The translations under genes were made by a program, and so were the position numbers. The notes beneath the pieces are model-generated. The model had not been told where the DNA came from. It searched no databases and saw only the letters and a program-made list of their open reading frames with translations. Positions 46,291 to 54,826 of a stretch of 64,000 bases of DNA are shown one piece after another. Origin of the DNA: Paracoccaceae bacterium Fryx2. Its GTDB lineage: Bacteria > Pseudomonadota > Alphaproteobacteria > Rhodobacterales > Rhodobacteraceae. Location: positions 744,001 through 808,000 of the forward strand of contig JAVSGI010000005.1 in the NCBI GenBank assembly GCA_032334235.1. The letters run 5' to 3'. Each line of letters begins with the position of its first letter. Position 1 is the stretch's first letter.

Positions 46291-46316
46291 AAGCGCGGAC
46301 CCGACGGCCCGCGCTT
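46291..46316 (-). terminator. hairpin between ctaE and surf1
   Basis: AAGCGCGG and CCGCGCTT, separated by ten bases, about 42 bp downstream of the ctaE stop codon on the minus strand. No proper T-tract follows, so it is more likely a partial terminator or an mRNA-stability structure than a full stop for the operon. Confidence 0.35.
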
Positions 46317-46358
46317 GCCTCGGATTTCCGGCCGGGGCAAGTGCCGCCGGCGCGCGGC

Positions 46359-47159
46359 CTATTGCCCCCAGACGTAGATCGAGGCGAACAGGAACAGCCA
46401 GACCACATCGACGAAATGCCAGTACCACGCCGCCGCCTCGAAGCCGATATGCTTTTCGGGGGTGAAATGCCCCTTCATCGCCCGCACCAGACAGACCGCA
46501 AGGAAGATGGTGCCGACCACCACGTGAAAGCCGTGGAACCCGGTCGCCATGAAGAAGTTCGCGCCGTAGATGTTGCCCGCGAAGCCGAAGGCGGCATGGC
46601 TGTATTCATAGGCCTGGAACGCGGTGAACAGCACGCCCAGCACGATGGCCAGCGCCAGCCCGTTCACCAGATCCTTGCGGTTGTTCTCGTGCACCAGCGC
46701 ATGGTGCGCCCAGGTCGCGGCCATGCCCGAACACAGCAGGATCAGCGTGTTGATCAGCGGCAGGTGCCAGGGGTCGAAGGTCTCGATTCCGGCCGGGGGG
46801 AAGATGCCGTCCACCAGCGGCGACATCTCGCCCATCGGGTAGAGCGCGTGCTTGAAGAAGCTCCAGAACCAGGCCGCGAAGAACATCACCTCCGACATGA
46901 TGAACATGATGAAGCCGTAGCGCAGCCCGATCCGAACCACCGGCGTGTGGTCGCCGACCTGGCTTTCATGCACCATCTCGGACCACCAGGCGAACATCAC
47001 ATACAGAACCAGCACAAAGCCGATCAGCCCCAGCCATGGCCCCGAGCCATGCATCCACTTGACCGCCCCGAAGAACATGGTGAAGGCCCCGACCGCCCCT
47101 AGGAACGGCCAGATCGACGGCGGCAGGATGTGGTAATCGTGGTTCTTTGCATGTGCCAT
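46359..47159 (-). CDS. ctaE: cytochrome c oxidase subunit III
   Basis: A 266-residue integral membrane protein with seven hydrophobic helices. Hallmarks are the N-terminal [35 protein letters not shown], the [12 protein letters not shown] segment and the C-terminal [21 protein letters not shown]. It is part of the aa3-type oxidase. Subunit I (ctaD) is not in this window, as is common in Rhodobacter-type genomes, where it lies elsewhere. Confidence 0.97.
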   Translation of the reverse strand: MAHAKNHDYHILPPSIWPFLGAVGAFTMFFGAVKWMHGSGPWLGLIGFVLVLYVMFAWWSEMVHESQVGDHTPVVRIGLRYGFIMFIMSEVMFFAAWFWSFFKHALYPMGEMSPLVDGIFPPAGIETFDPWHLPLINTLILLCSGMAATWAHHALVHENNRKDLVNGLALAIVLGVLFTAFQAYEYSHAAFGFAGNIYGANFFMATGFHGFHVVVGTIFLAVCLVRAMKGHFTPEKHIGFEAAAWYWHFVDVVWLFLFASIYVWGQ

Positions 47160-47184
47160 GGTCCGGTTCCCTCGTTTTTTCTTG

Positions 47185-47751
47185 TCAGTTTACCACGGCG
47201 GAAGGGGTGGCCAGCGCCGCCTGGTCCGTCGGAATCTCGGTCTCGAAGAATGTGTAGGACAGGGTGATCTGGGTGACGTAGCGCCCCTCGGGGTCATTCA
47301 CCATCGCCGGGTCGACATAGAAGGTCACCGGCATCTGCACCCGCTCGCCGGGTTGCAGCACCTGCATCTCGAAGCAGAAGCAGTCGATCTTGGTGAAGTA
47401 GCCGCCTGCCGAATAGGGAAACACGTTGTAGCTGGCGCTGCCCGCAACGGCGCGGTCGGTCGGGTTGTAGGCCTCGTAGAAGGCAAGGCCGGTCTCTCCG
47501 ATCCGCAGGTCCATCTCGGGCACCAGCGGCTTGAATTCCCACGGGAAGCCCGCGACCTTCGATCCGTCGAAGCGGATCTTCACGGTGCGGTCCAGGATCA
47601 CGTCGGACCCGGTTTCCGCGACCGAGGTCGTGCCCGCAAAGCCCGTCACCTGGCAGAACCAGCGGTAGAACGGCACCGCAGCGAAGGACAGCGACACCAT
47701 CAGCACCACCACCCCGGCCAGGGCCGTTGCCGTCCGCCGCGGCCCGGTCAT
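47185..47751 (-). CDS. ctaG: cytochrome c oxidase assembly protein CtaG/Cox11
   Basis: A 188-residue copper chaperone that delivers copper to the CuB site of subunit I. It has an N-terminal membrane anchor ([33 protein letters not shown]) and a periplasmic immunoglobulin-like domain carrying the copper-binding [10 protein letters not shown] motif and the [14 protein letters not shown] segment. Its start overlaps the stop of the 63-residue membrane-protein gene, and ctaE follows on the same strand. Confidence 0.96.
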   Translation of the reverse strand: MTGPRRTATALAGVVVLMVSLSFAAVPFYRWFCQVTGFAGTTSVAETGSDVILDRTVKIRFDGSKVAGFPWEFKPLVPEMDLRIGETGLAFYEAYNPTDRAVAGSASYNVFPYSAGGYFTKIDCFCFEMQVLQPGERVQMPVTFYVDPAMVNDPEGRYVTQITLSYTFFETEIPTDQAALATPSAVVN

Positions 47752-47939
47752 TTGACCACATCCGCAGGCAGCAGTTCGGGCCGCAGCACATGGTCGAAAC
47801 CCTGCATCTGGCCCACGCGCTGCACCTTGACCACGGTCAGCCCGAACACCAGCGCCACGAACCCCGCCAGCACCAGCCCGAGGCCCAGATTGCGTCCGAA
47901 GCGGCGTTTGTAGATCTCGTGTTCTTCCCCGAATGCCAT
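47748..47939 (-). CDS. small membrane protein of the cytochrome oxidase assembly cluster
   Basis: A 63-residue protein with one transmembrane helix (GLGLVLAGFVALVFGLTVVKVQ) after a charged head (GEEHEIYKRRFGRN). It lies between ctaB and ctaG, with its stop codon overlapping the ctaG start by four bases. Such small proteins in this position are conserved in Rhodobacter and Paracoccus-type clusters and are often labelled CoxF-like, but their role is not established. Confidence 0.85.
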   Translation of the reverse strand: MAFGEEHEIYKRRFGRNLGLGLVLAGFVALVFGLTVVKVQRVGQMQGFDHVLRPELLPADVVK

Positions 47940-47940
47940 G

Positions 47941-48885
47941 CTACCAGCCTCCCAGCCCGAAAGTTTTCAGTGCGGCTTCCAGCAGGAACGCCCCGAAATG
48001 CAGGAACAGGTAATACAGCGAAAAGCGGAACACCTGCTTTTCGACCGCATACTTGTCCGCCTCGGCCATCACCTCGTCGCGCCGCCAGATCCGCACCGCG
48101 CCCCACAGGAAGATCGCGTTCAGCACGACCGAGGCCGCCAGATACACCGGCCCGCCGATCGACGTGAACCCGGCCGCCAGCGCCACCGGCACCAGCGCGA
48201 TGGTATAGACCAGCACATGCGCCCGTGTCGCGCGGCGTCCATGCGTCACCGTCAGCATCGGCACGCCGGCGTTGGAGTAATCTTCCTTCATGAACAGCGC
48301 CAGCGCCCAGAAGTGCGGCGGCGTCCACATGAAGATCAGCGCGAACATCAGCGCGCTTTCCATCGATACGCCCCCCGTCGCCACCGCCCAGCCGATCATC
48401 GGCGGAAAGGCCCCGGCGGCGCCGCCGATCACGATGTTCTGCGGCGTCAGCCGCTTCAGCCACATCGAATAGACCACGGCATAGAAGAAGATGGTGAAGG
48501 CCAGCAACCCGGCGGCAAAGAGGTTGGTCGCCAGCCCCAGCATCACCACCGAGATCCCCGACAGCGCCAGCCCGAACCCCAGCGCCTCGCCCGGGGTCAC
48601 CCGGCCCGCAGGCACGGGGCGGTTGCGGGTGCGCCGCATCACGGCGTCGATGTCGGCATCCCACCACATGTTCAGCGCGCCCGAGGCCCCTGCCCCCAGC
48701 GCAATGAACAGGATCGCGGCCAGCCCGACCACCGGATGCACGCCCACGGGTGCCACCAGCAGCCCGACCACGGCGGTAAACACCACCAGCGACATCACCC
48801 GCGGCTTCAGCAGCGCCACGAAATCGGCAAAACCCGCCTCGACGCTTGCCGTGTCCGGGGCCACATCCACCCGAATGTCACTCAT
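47941..48885 (-). CDS. ctaB: protohaem IX farnesyltransferase (haem o synthase)
   Basis: A 314-residue UbiA-family prenyltransferase that farnesylates haem b to haem o, the first step to haem a. The prenyl-diphosphate-binding Asp-rich motif is NMWWDADIDAVMRRTRNRPVPAGR, and the second loop is YSMWLKRLTPQNIVIGGAAGAFPPMIGW. About nine transmembrane helices. The ATG (MSDIRVDVAPD) has GGGGGGAAG upstream. It follows ctaC directly. Confidence 0.96.
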   Translation of the reverse strand: MSDIRVDVAPDTASVEAGFADFVALLKPRVMSLVVFTAVVGLLVAPVGVHPVVGLAAILFIALGAGASGALNMWWDADIDAVMRRTRNRPVPAGRVTPGEALGFGLALSGISVVMLGLATNLFAAGLLAFTIFFYAVVYSMWLKRLTPQNIVIGGAAGAFPPMIGWAVATGGVSMESALMFALIFMWTPPHFWALALFMKEDYSNAGVPMLTVTHGRRATRAHVLVYTIALVPVALAAGFTSIGGPVYLAASVVLNAIFLWGAVRIWRRDEVMAEADKYAVEKQVFRFSLYYLFLHFGAFLLEAALKTFGLGGW

Positions 48886-48916
48886 ACCGCTTCCCCCCAG
48901 GCAATGCCCGTCCCGG

Positions 48917-49858
48917 TCAATCTGCCGCCGCAAGTGTCACAGGCGTGCCGACATCGGCGCTCAGCTGCACATTCCCGGCCTTGGCCCCGGCCAGCCAAAC
49001 ATCATACGCCGCCTGGCTGACGACCTTGACGGTGATCGGCATGTAGGCATGGCTCTTTCCGCACAATTCGGAACACTGACCGAAATAGACGCCCTCGCGT
49101 TCCGGCGTGAACCACAGTTGCGCCAGGCGGCCCGGAACCCCGTCCTGCTTGACGCCGAAGGCGGGCATCGCCCAGGAATGGATCACGTCGGCGCCGGTCA
49201 CCTGCATCACGACGGACTTGCCGATCGGCAGCACCACGGCGGTATCGGTCGCCAGCAGGAAGTCGTCGCGGCTGTAGCCCAGCGCCTCCAGCTTCATCAC
49301 CGCCACGTCGTCCAGCACCTCGGCCCGCCCGATCGGCTGGTCAGCGCCCAGCGCATCGACCCGGGTCGCGCCATCGACCAGGAAACTGTCGAAGGCCACA
49401 TCCTCGCCGACGTATTCATAGCCCCAGTACCACTGGTAGCCGGTGACCTTGATGGTGATGTCGCCCTGCGGAATCTCCTGCTGCTTGAACAGCACCGGCA
49501 GCGAGAACGCCCCGATGAACACCAGGATCACGATCGGCACCACCGTCCAGGCCACCTCCAGCGGCGAGTTGTGGGTGAAGGTCGCGGGCGTCGGGTTGGC
49601 GCGGCTGTTGTAGCGGATGATCACCCAGATCAGCAGCGCCGTGACCAGAACGGTGATCGCGCTGATGATCAGCAGGACCATGTGATCCAGATCCTGCAGG
49701 TCGCGCGCGATCTCGGTCGCGGCGGGCTGGAAGCCCATCTTGCCGTCGATCGGCCGTCCGACCGTCTCAAGCCCCTGCGCCAGCGCCGCCCGGCCAAGGG
49801 AAACCATGCCGCATCCGGCAGCACTGGCGGAAAGAAAGGTCATCAGACGCATGTTCAT
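48917..49858 (-). CDS. ctaC: cytochrome c oxidase subunit II
   Basis: About 313 residues. A signal peptide (TFLSASAAGCGMVSLGRAALAQG), two transmembrane helices (HMVLLIISAITVLVTALLIWVIIRYN; LEVAWTVVPIVILVFIGAFSLPVL) and the periplasmic cupredoxin domain with the CuA ligands in HSWAMPAFGVKQD and CSELCGKSHAYMP. The aromatic electron-entry patch GYQWYWGYEY is present. First gene of the oxidase assembly cluster on the minus strand. The ATG at 49858 is chosen; ATG 49852 is two codons later. The upstream region shared with tldD contains an FNR-type box. Confidence 0.96.
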   Translation of the reverse strand: MNMRLMTFLSASAAGCGMVSLGRAALAQGLETVGRPIDGKMGFQPAATEIARDLQDLDHMVLLIISAITVLVTALLIWVIIRYNSRANPTPATFTHNSPLEVAWTVVPIVILVFIGAFSLPVLFKQQEIPQGDITIKVTGYQWYWGYEYVGEDVAFDSFLVDGATRVDALGADQPIGRAEVLDDVAVMKLEALGYSRDDFLLATDTAVVLPIGKSVVMQVTGADVIHSWAMPAFGVKQDGVPGRLAQLWFTPEREGVYFGQCSELCGKSHAYMPITVKVVSQAAYDVWLAGAKAGNVQLSADVGTPVTLAAAD

Positions 49859-49997
49859 ATCCCGTTCGAAATCGCGGTTTTCGGCGCCGCCTGTCTGCCC
49901 TGCCCGGTGGTTGGGCAGAATCCCGTTGTTTCTGCTTCCTTTGAAACCATATTGAGACTTCGACGACAAGAGTCGTGTTGCGTCACTTCGACGCTGT

Positions 49998-50011
49998 TTG
50001 ACATGGATCAA
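49998..50011. promoter_or_regulatory. FNR-type box between ctaC and tldD
   Basis: TTGAC-ATGG-ATCAA, matching the FNR consensus TTGAY-N4-RTCAA. It lies 140-153 bp upstream of the ctaC start codon and only 10 bp upstream of the tldD start codon, next to its Shine-Dalgarno. It could repress tldD sterically or contribute to oxygen control of the aa3 oxidase cluster. Confidence 0.6.
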
Positions 50012-50021
50012 GGACAAAGCG

Positions 50022-51443
50022 ATGACCGACACCCCGTTCCGGCCCTTCGAAAGCCATATCGACGAAGCGGTTGCCCTGTCCGTGCTGCGCGAAGCAACCG
50101 CCGGGGCCGAGGATGGCGAATTGTTCCTCGAACGCCGCCGGTCCGAATCGCTGGTGCTGGACGACGGGCGCGTCAAGACCGCCAGCTACGACGCCGCCGA
50201 AGGCTTCGGGCTGCGTGCGGTCAACGGCGAGGTTGCAGGCTACGCCCATTCGACCGAGATTTCCGAACGCGCCCTGCGCCGCGCCGCCGAAACCGCCCGC
50301 CTCGCGGTCGGATCGGGCGGCGGCACGCTGGCGACAGGCCCGCGGCGCAGCGATGCCCGACTCTACGGCGATTCCGACCCGATGCAGGACGCGACCTTCG
50401 CGGTCAAGATCGACCTGCTGCGCGAGATCGACGCCTACGCCCGCGCGCTCGACCCGCGCGTGGTGCAGGTCTCGGCCACGGTGTCCGCCGGGCTGCAGGA
50501 GGTCGAGATCCTGCGCCCCGACGGCCAGCGCCTGCGCGACATCCGCCCGATGGCGCGGATCAACATCTCGGTCATCGTCGAGCAGAACGGGCGCCGCGAA
50601 AGCGGCGGCACCGGCGGCGGCGGCCGCCACGGCCTCGCGCAACTGATGGAGCCCGCGTACTGGGAGGCGCAGGCGCGCGAGGCGCTGCGCATCGCCTGCG
50701 TGAACCTCGAGTCCGTCCCTGCCCCGGCCGGCACGATGGACGTGGTGCTGGGCGCGGGCTGGCCCGGCATCCTGCTGCACGAGGCCGTGGGTCACGGGCT
50801 GGAAGGCGACTTCAACCGCAAGAAGACCTCGGCCTTCGCCGGGCTGATGGGCCGGCGGGTCGCGGCCCCCGGCGTCACCGTGCTGGACGACGGCACCCTG
50901 CCCGACCGGCGCGGCTCGCTCAGCATCGACGACGAGGGCACGCCCTCGGCCCGCAACGTGCTGATCGAGGACGGCATTCTGGTCGGCCTGATGCAGGACC
51001 GCCAGAACGCCCGCCTGATGGGCGTCGCCGCCACCGGCAACGGGCGGCGCGAAAGCTTCGCCCACATCCCGATGCCGCGCATGACCAATACCTACATGCT
51101 GGGCGGCACCACCGACCCCGCCGACATCATCGCCAGCCTGAAGGACGGCATCTACGCCGTGGGCTTTGGCGGCGGCCAGGTCGACATCACCAACGGCAAG
51201 TTCGTGTTCTCCTGCACCGAGGCCTACCGGGTGCAGAACGGCCGGATCGGCGCCCCGGTCAAGGGCGCCACCCTGATCGGCGATGGCGCCACCGCGCTGC
51301 AGCAGATCCGCGCCATCGGCAACGACATGGCGCTCGATCCGGGCATCGGCAACTGCGGCAAGGCGGGGCAGTTCGTCCCGGTCGGCGTCGGTCAACCCAC
51401 CCTGCTGATCGGCGGCCTCACGGTCGGCGGCTCGGCAGCATGA
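50022..51443 (+). CDS. tldD: metalloprotease TldD
   Basis: A 473-residue member of the TldD/PmbA family. In E. coli, TldD and TldE form a heterodimeric zinc protease that processes microcin B17 and degrades unfolded peptides. The zinc motif HEAVGHGLEGD starts at H253 (E254, H258), with the C-terminal Cys-containing region FSCTEAYRVQNG and GNCGKAGQFVPVGVGQPTLLIGGLTVGG. Start chosen at ATG with AAGGAC upstream; a TTG eight codons earlier forms part of the FNR box. The partner gene is not in this window. Confidence 0.96.
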   Translation: MTDTPFRPFESHIDEAVALSVLREATAGAEDGELFLERRRSESLVLDDGRVKTASYDAAEGFGLRAVNGEVAGYAHSTEISERALRRAAETARLAVGSGGGTLATGPRRSDARLYGDSDPMQDATFAVKIDLLREIDAYARALDPRVVQVSATVSAGLQEVEILRPDGQRLRDIRPMARINISVIVEQNGRRESGGTGGGGRHGLAQLMEPAYWEAQAREALRIACVNLESVPAPAGTMDVVLGAGWPGILLHEAVGHGLEGDFNRKKTSAFAGLMGRRVAAPGVTVLDDGTLPDRRGSLSIDDEGTPSARNVLIEDGILVGLMQDRQNARLMGVAATGNGRRESFAHIPMPRMTNTYMLGGTTDPADIIASLKDGIYAVGFGGGQVDITNGKFVFSCTEAYRVQNGRIGAPVKGATLIGDGATALQQIRAIGNDMALDPGIGNCGKAGQFVPVGVGQPTLLIGGLTVGGSAA

Positions 51444-51503
51444 ACCGGCGGTCCGGGCCTTTGGCACAGACGGGGGGCTGTCTGCCCCCCACGCCTTCGG
51501 CTC

Positions 51504-51579
51504 CCCCCGAGGGTATTTTCGCCAAAAAGAAACCGCAGGGCACCTACATGTTTCTCATTGGTCCAAATACCCTCGGGGG
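51504..51579. terminator. long hairpin after tldD, formed by two dispersed-repeat copies (8 and 9)
   Basis: The arms 51504-51518 (CCCCCGAGGGTATTT) and 51565-51579 are perfect reverse complements 46 bp apart. The inner parts (GCCAAAAAGAAA and TTTCTCATTGG) also pair partly. It begins 60 bp after the tldD stop codon and marks the edge between the conserved chromosome and the prophage fragment. Confidence 0.65.
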
Positions 51580-51709
51580 GTGAATTGGCCGCAGGTGTCG
51601 GTGTTCACTTGGTCTGAATGTGTGGTGCAAATGGTTTGATATCGGAAGAGGGAACCTGACGGCGGAAGACCGTGGCTGACGATTTCGGGGAATAGCTGGG
51701 AACAGATGG

Positions 51710-51901
51710 TTACTCGCGATTGGGGAGGTCGGGCGGTTTGCCGTGGCGTTGCCACCAGCGGTGCAGGCTGCTGCGGCTGATGTGGCGGTCGGGCGTGAAG
51801 TGTTCTGCCACGGCGGTGACGATCTGGTCGAAGGTCATCCGATCAAGCCGCGCGCGGACGAAGGCTTCAATCTCCGGGTCGGCGGTGATCCGGGATGGGA
51901 C
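51710..51901 (-). pseudogene. phage-type HTH protein fragment without a start codon
   Basis: An open stretch encoding VPSRITADPEIEAFVRARLD, then RMTFDQIVTAVAEHFTPDRHISRSSLHRWWQ to a TAA. The pattern of an acidic helix followed by ISRSSLHRWW looks like a winged or HTH DNA-binding segment of small Mu-like phage proteins. No start codon precedes it; the frame upstream is taken by the small phage ORF ending at 51835, so either a frameshift has split one gene or the 5' end is lost. Upstream to the tldD hairpin there is nothing recognisable. Confidence 0.45.
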
Positions 51902-52113
51902 TCCGCATCGGTGAAGGCGCGATGTTCGGCGGTTGGCGAGACTGGGTCGGGCGTCGGGATGAAGCCGCCGTGAAGGATGGCTTCAAGGGCGGTTAAAGCG
52001 TTTGCGGTCGATGCAGTGGCAAGGGCAAGAAGGTCGCGGCTTCGCTGCGTCTGAGCCAGGGCGTCGGCGACCAGGGCTGCGGTGGCGCGCGGCGTGCTGC
52101 GGTGATCGGTCAT
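51835..52113 (-). CDS. small Mu-like prophage protein of unknown function
   Basis: A 92-residue protein beginning MTDHRSTPRATAALVADALAQTQ, helical for its first 55 residues, then Pro-rich and probably out of frame at its end (GSPPTRRLKPSSARGLIG). Its ATG overlaps the stop codon of the Mor-like gene (ATGA), so it is translationally coupled to it. The last 25 codons overlap the HTH fragment in another frame; the natural protein may have continued into that frame. No function is assigned. Confidence 0.5.
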   Translation of the reverse strand: MTDHRSTPRATAALVADALAQTQRSRDLLALATASTANALTALEAILHGGFIPTPDPVSPTAEHRAFTDAESHPGSPPTRRLKPSSARGLIG

Positions 52114-52469
52114 CTCGACTGCCTTGCCGCTTCGGCCTTCAGCCATTTCCGGACGCTGATGTCGCTGGTGCGGAGCGTCCGGGCGATATCGGCGGTGGAA
52201 TGGCCCTGCCATTCCAGGACGGCGGCAAGCCATGCCTTGGCAAGCGGGACGCGGCGTTGCGTGATCCGGGTGGACCTGCCCAGAGCGCGGGCCTTGTCCG
52301 GTCCGACCAGAGTTTCAAGGCGGGACCGGCCCTTGGGTTCGGCTGCCAGGTAGAGTTCCGCCCCGTCGAAGGTCAGCAGGAATTCAACGGTCAGCTCCGC
52401 GCCCAGCACGTTGAAGTAGGGTTCCACCTGCGCGGTTGGCCGGGGGAAGGGGCGCGCGAGTTCTGTCAT
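52110..52469 (-). CDS. Mor/C-like phage transcription regulator
   Basis: A 119-residue protein, MTELARPFPRPTAQVEPYFN at the start. The central strand region FLLTFDGAELYLAAEPKGR followed by LETLVGPDKARALG and a C-terminal helix-turn-helix (WQGHSTADIARTLRTSDISVRKWLKAEA) resembles the Mor family of Mu middle-promoter activators: a dimerisation beta-strand domain followed by an HTH. The ATG has AGGAAC upstream. It lies downstream of the phage protease remnant. The family assignment is by pattern only. Confidence 0.55.
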   Translation of the reverse strand: MTELARPFPRPTAQVEPYFNVLGAELTVEFLLTFDGAELYLAAEPKGRSRLETLVGPDKARALGRSTRITQRRVPLAKAWLAAVLEWQGHSTADIARTLRTSDISVRKWLKAEAARQSR

Positions 52470-52609
52470 TCGGGAAGGTTCCTGCTTTGCGGTGTTTCGC
52501 CCGACCCCCCGCCAACCGGCCCAGGAAAAAAAAATCCGGCCGGCGGGGTGCCACTCGCGGAGCTCTCTCTTCTCCGCTGGCATCAGGCCGGGTTTCCCCG
52601 ACCCGATCT

Positions 52610-53533
52610 TCAATCCCTCAGCGTGCCCGGAGGCAGCCCGAGCTGCGCGCAGACGGCTTCCGCCATGTCAGACCCGGTGCGCGACGCGGGGCTTCCCGGC
52701 GGCTGCGCGCCCATGTGCGACGGCTTGAGGAGATGCGCAAAGGGCGGCACCGTGCTGGCAACGAAGCGGTCAAAGCTCGCCTCGTCGTTCATGCAGAGCG
52801 CGGTGGCCCATCCCTTCATCGCTGGCGAAATGTAGCCGCGCCGCAGGGCATCCGCGACCTTCTGAGGCGGTGGCAAGGGTCAGGTTGCGTTCGGCCAGCA
52901 TGGCCTGCACCGTCTCGACCGGCACGAACTTGGCCGGGTCCGGGGCATCAGTGCCCTTGGCCTTCAGCAGCTCTGCCAGGGCGGCCAGCATCTCTTCTTC
53001 GGTTGCGTCCGGCCCGAGCTTCAGGGCTTCGGCAAGGCGGGCGTAGCGTACTGCGGGAGTGCTTTCGGGGGGCATGGTGTCTTCCTGACTGGCAAGGGCG
53101 GCAAGGTGGAGGTTCGGGTTGTGCACGAGGCCCGCGCCTTTCAGCCGGACAATCGCCTTGGTCTTCGGGTGGAAGAGGAAGCTCGGGACAGGTAGCGGTA
53201 TTCCCGGTTGCCGATCATCTCGCGCGCGGTGGCCGTCCATTCCACCCGGCCCCAGAGCCCGCCCGCCGCGATCTTCAGTTCCTTGATCCAGCCCGCCGCC
53301 GGAACCGGGCCGTTCAGCTTGGCTTCCGGCCGGTCGTTCTGGTGTTCGTAGTCGATCGGCAGATCGACGCCGGCCGACTGGAAGGCCAGCACCAGGGCGG
53401 CCGGGTCCGCCAGATCGAATTCGCGACCGTCGCGCCCGGTCATCCGCCCTTCCGGGAAGAGCTGCACCCATTCGGGCGCGGAACCGCCCGGCGCAAGGGC
53501 GCGGTCGCAGATGCCAAGGGCAAGCCCGGGCAT
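52610..53533 (-). pseudogene. Mu-like phage protease/scaffold (gpI) with two frameshifts
   Basis: The three parts of one gene lie in three frames. Part 1 (MPGLALGICDRALAPGG through DYEHQNDRPEAKLNGPVPAAGWI to NREYRYLS) is the Mu I protease start with the family's DYEHQ motif. Near 53190 a C is missing from a run of Cs and the frame moves to PSFLFHPKTKAIVRLKGAGLVHNPNLHL, the usual continuation, then MPPESTPAVRYARLAEALKLG. Near 52865 the frame shifts again to KVADALRRGYISPAMKGWATALC and ends in PPGTLRD. The intact protein would be about 307 residues. It begins 4 bp after the stop codon of the head protein gene. Confidence 0.8.
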
Positions 53534-53537
53534 GGCG

Positions 53538-54434
53538 TCAGGCCACATACGGCGTGACGATCAGTTCCGCCGTGCCCTTCCAGGGGTTCGACCCGCCGCC
53601 GTCCTTCGTTTCGGTGTTCAGCGGGTGCAGCGCCGCGCTTTCCAGTGACGGCGGCACCACCAGGACAGTCGGGGGCACGCCCAGGATGCGCCCGCCGTCG
53701 CTCTTGAAGTTCATCATCGCCGCCCGCGCGGCAGCGTAGTTCGCTTCGGTCAGGTCGGCTTTGGAGCCGAAGGCAAGCTGCCAGAGACCGAAGCCAGCAT
53801 TGACCCGCGCCCGGACGCCGTAGATGTACTCGTCGTTCATGAACACATGCTGGTCGTTGGCGCCGGTGATCGACTGGAACTCGTACTTCTCGCGTTCCTG
53901 CCAGATGATCGGGCGCACGGCGCGCGACGTGTCCAGCAGGAACCAGGGCGCGCCCGATCCCGCCTGCATGTTGCTGACCAAAACCGGCGCGGCCCCGGCG
54001 TCCAGTTCAACCGGGTGATCGGTGTCGAAGAAGTTCTGGCCGTCGAAACAGTTGGTGGTGAAGCCCGCCTTCAGCAGGCCGAAGACCAGCTCTTCGGGGT
54101 GACGGCGGCTGTCCTGCCCCATTTCCGCGAACATCGGCTTGAAGAGCCCGAGCTTGTCGTCGGCAATGTCGGTGCGACCGACCGAAACCGTCGCCTCGAA
54201 CTTGCGGTTCGCGATGGTGAAGCCGTGCGCCTTCAGCCCGTTGACGTAGCGCCCCCCGACCCATTCGCGCAGGCGGGGGAACATGCCCAACCAGCCATAG
54301 GTCTCATCGCGGCTGGCACTCGGCACCGTCATGGCGATCTTGTCGGCATGGGCCGGGGCGGCGGCAAAGGCATCGGAATAGACGGTCTTGAAGCCCCGGA
54401 AGGCAAGGTCCAGCGTTTGGCTGTTGATGATCAC
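53538..54434 (-). CDS. Mu-like prophage major head subunit (gpT)
   Basis: A 298-residue protein matching the Mu gpT family (Mu gpT is about 305 residues). Recognisable segments are the N-terminal LAFRGFKTVYSDAFAAAP, WLGMFPRLREWVGGRYVNGL, FEATVSVGRTDIADDKLG and the NAGFGLWQLAFGSKADLTEANYAAARAAMM region. The frame is intact. It lies immediately upstream of the broken protease gene, the reverse of the Mu order (I before T). No other head genes remain upstream; the sequence there has no phage reading frame. Confidence 0.85.
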   Translation of the reverse strand: MIINSQTLDLAFRGFKTVYSDAFAAAPAHADKIAMTVPSASRDETYGWLGMFPRLREWVGGRYVNGLKAHGFTIANRKFEATVSVGRTDIADDKLGLFKPMFAEMGQDSRRHPEELVFGLLKAGFTTNCFDGQNFFDTDHPVELDAGAAPVLVSNMQAGSGAPWFLLDTSRAVRPIIWQEREKYEFQSITGANDQHVFMNDEYIYGVRARVNAGFGLWQLAFGSKADLTEANYAAARAAMMNFKSDGGRILGVPPTVLVVPPSLESAALHPLNTETKDGGGSNPWKGTAELIVTPYVA

Positions 54435-54697
54435 GGCGATAGGCCCTTCCTGTCATTGCGGCTTTGTGCAAGCCGTTGTGGATGGAAGGACCATACTCGC
54501 GCGCGCGCGTGCAAAACACCCGCACACCCTTGCGGGGGAATGCGGCTGGGCGGGTTGAAGGGAGGGCTTGCCGGTCCCGTACCTGAACGCCCGAAGCGGT
54601 TTCGCGTTATGAGCGCGACGGCCTCATGCCCCGGCAAGCCGCCCGAGACTATCAGACCGCCCCGATTCCGGGAAGCCCCGGGCGAGGCCGCGCGACC

Positions 54698-54776
54698 GGC
54701 GCGGAGCTGGAATCGAACCAGCATCAGGTCTTCGATTTCTCGAAAAGCCCCCTTCCCAATCGGGGGACACCGCGCC
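54698..54776 (-). tRNA. tRNA-like cloverleaf, identity unassigned (possibly a pseudo-tRNA)
   Basis: On the minus strand a perfect 7-bp acceptor stem (GGCGCGG/CCGCGCC), a D-arm with CCCC/GGGG pairing, a canonical T-arm (GCTGG-TTCGATT-CCAGC) and an anticodon-like stem TTTTCG/CGAAGA. That stem closes a 6-nt loop AGAAAT instead of 7 nt, no U33 is in place and there is one extra base between T-stem and acceptor. No CCA is encoded. I therefore cannot assign an anticodon. It lies upstream of the phage head gene on the same strand. Confidence 0.4.
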
Positions 54777-54826
54777 GATATTCCCGCCCGGATGCGCGGC
54801 CAACGGAGCCTGCCAATCAGGATCGT

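Noticed and set aside
44349-47102. Very long open frame (over 900 codons) on the plus strand across thrC, surf1 and ctaE
   Set aside because: It is antisense to three well-supported genes, has composition typical of GC-rich shadow frames and no family-like segment.
51555-51755. 66-codon minus-strand frame beginning MATPRQTARPPQ
   Set aside because: It overlaps the HTH fragment in another frame and runs through the tldD hairpin; no ribosome-binding site or family features.
52526-52545. T-tract (nine T on the minus strand) after CCGGCCGG as an intrinsic terminator
   Set aside because: The palindrome is too short to form a stable stem and the tract lies just upstream of the Mor-like gene; left unannotated.
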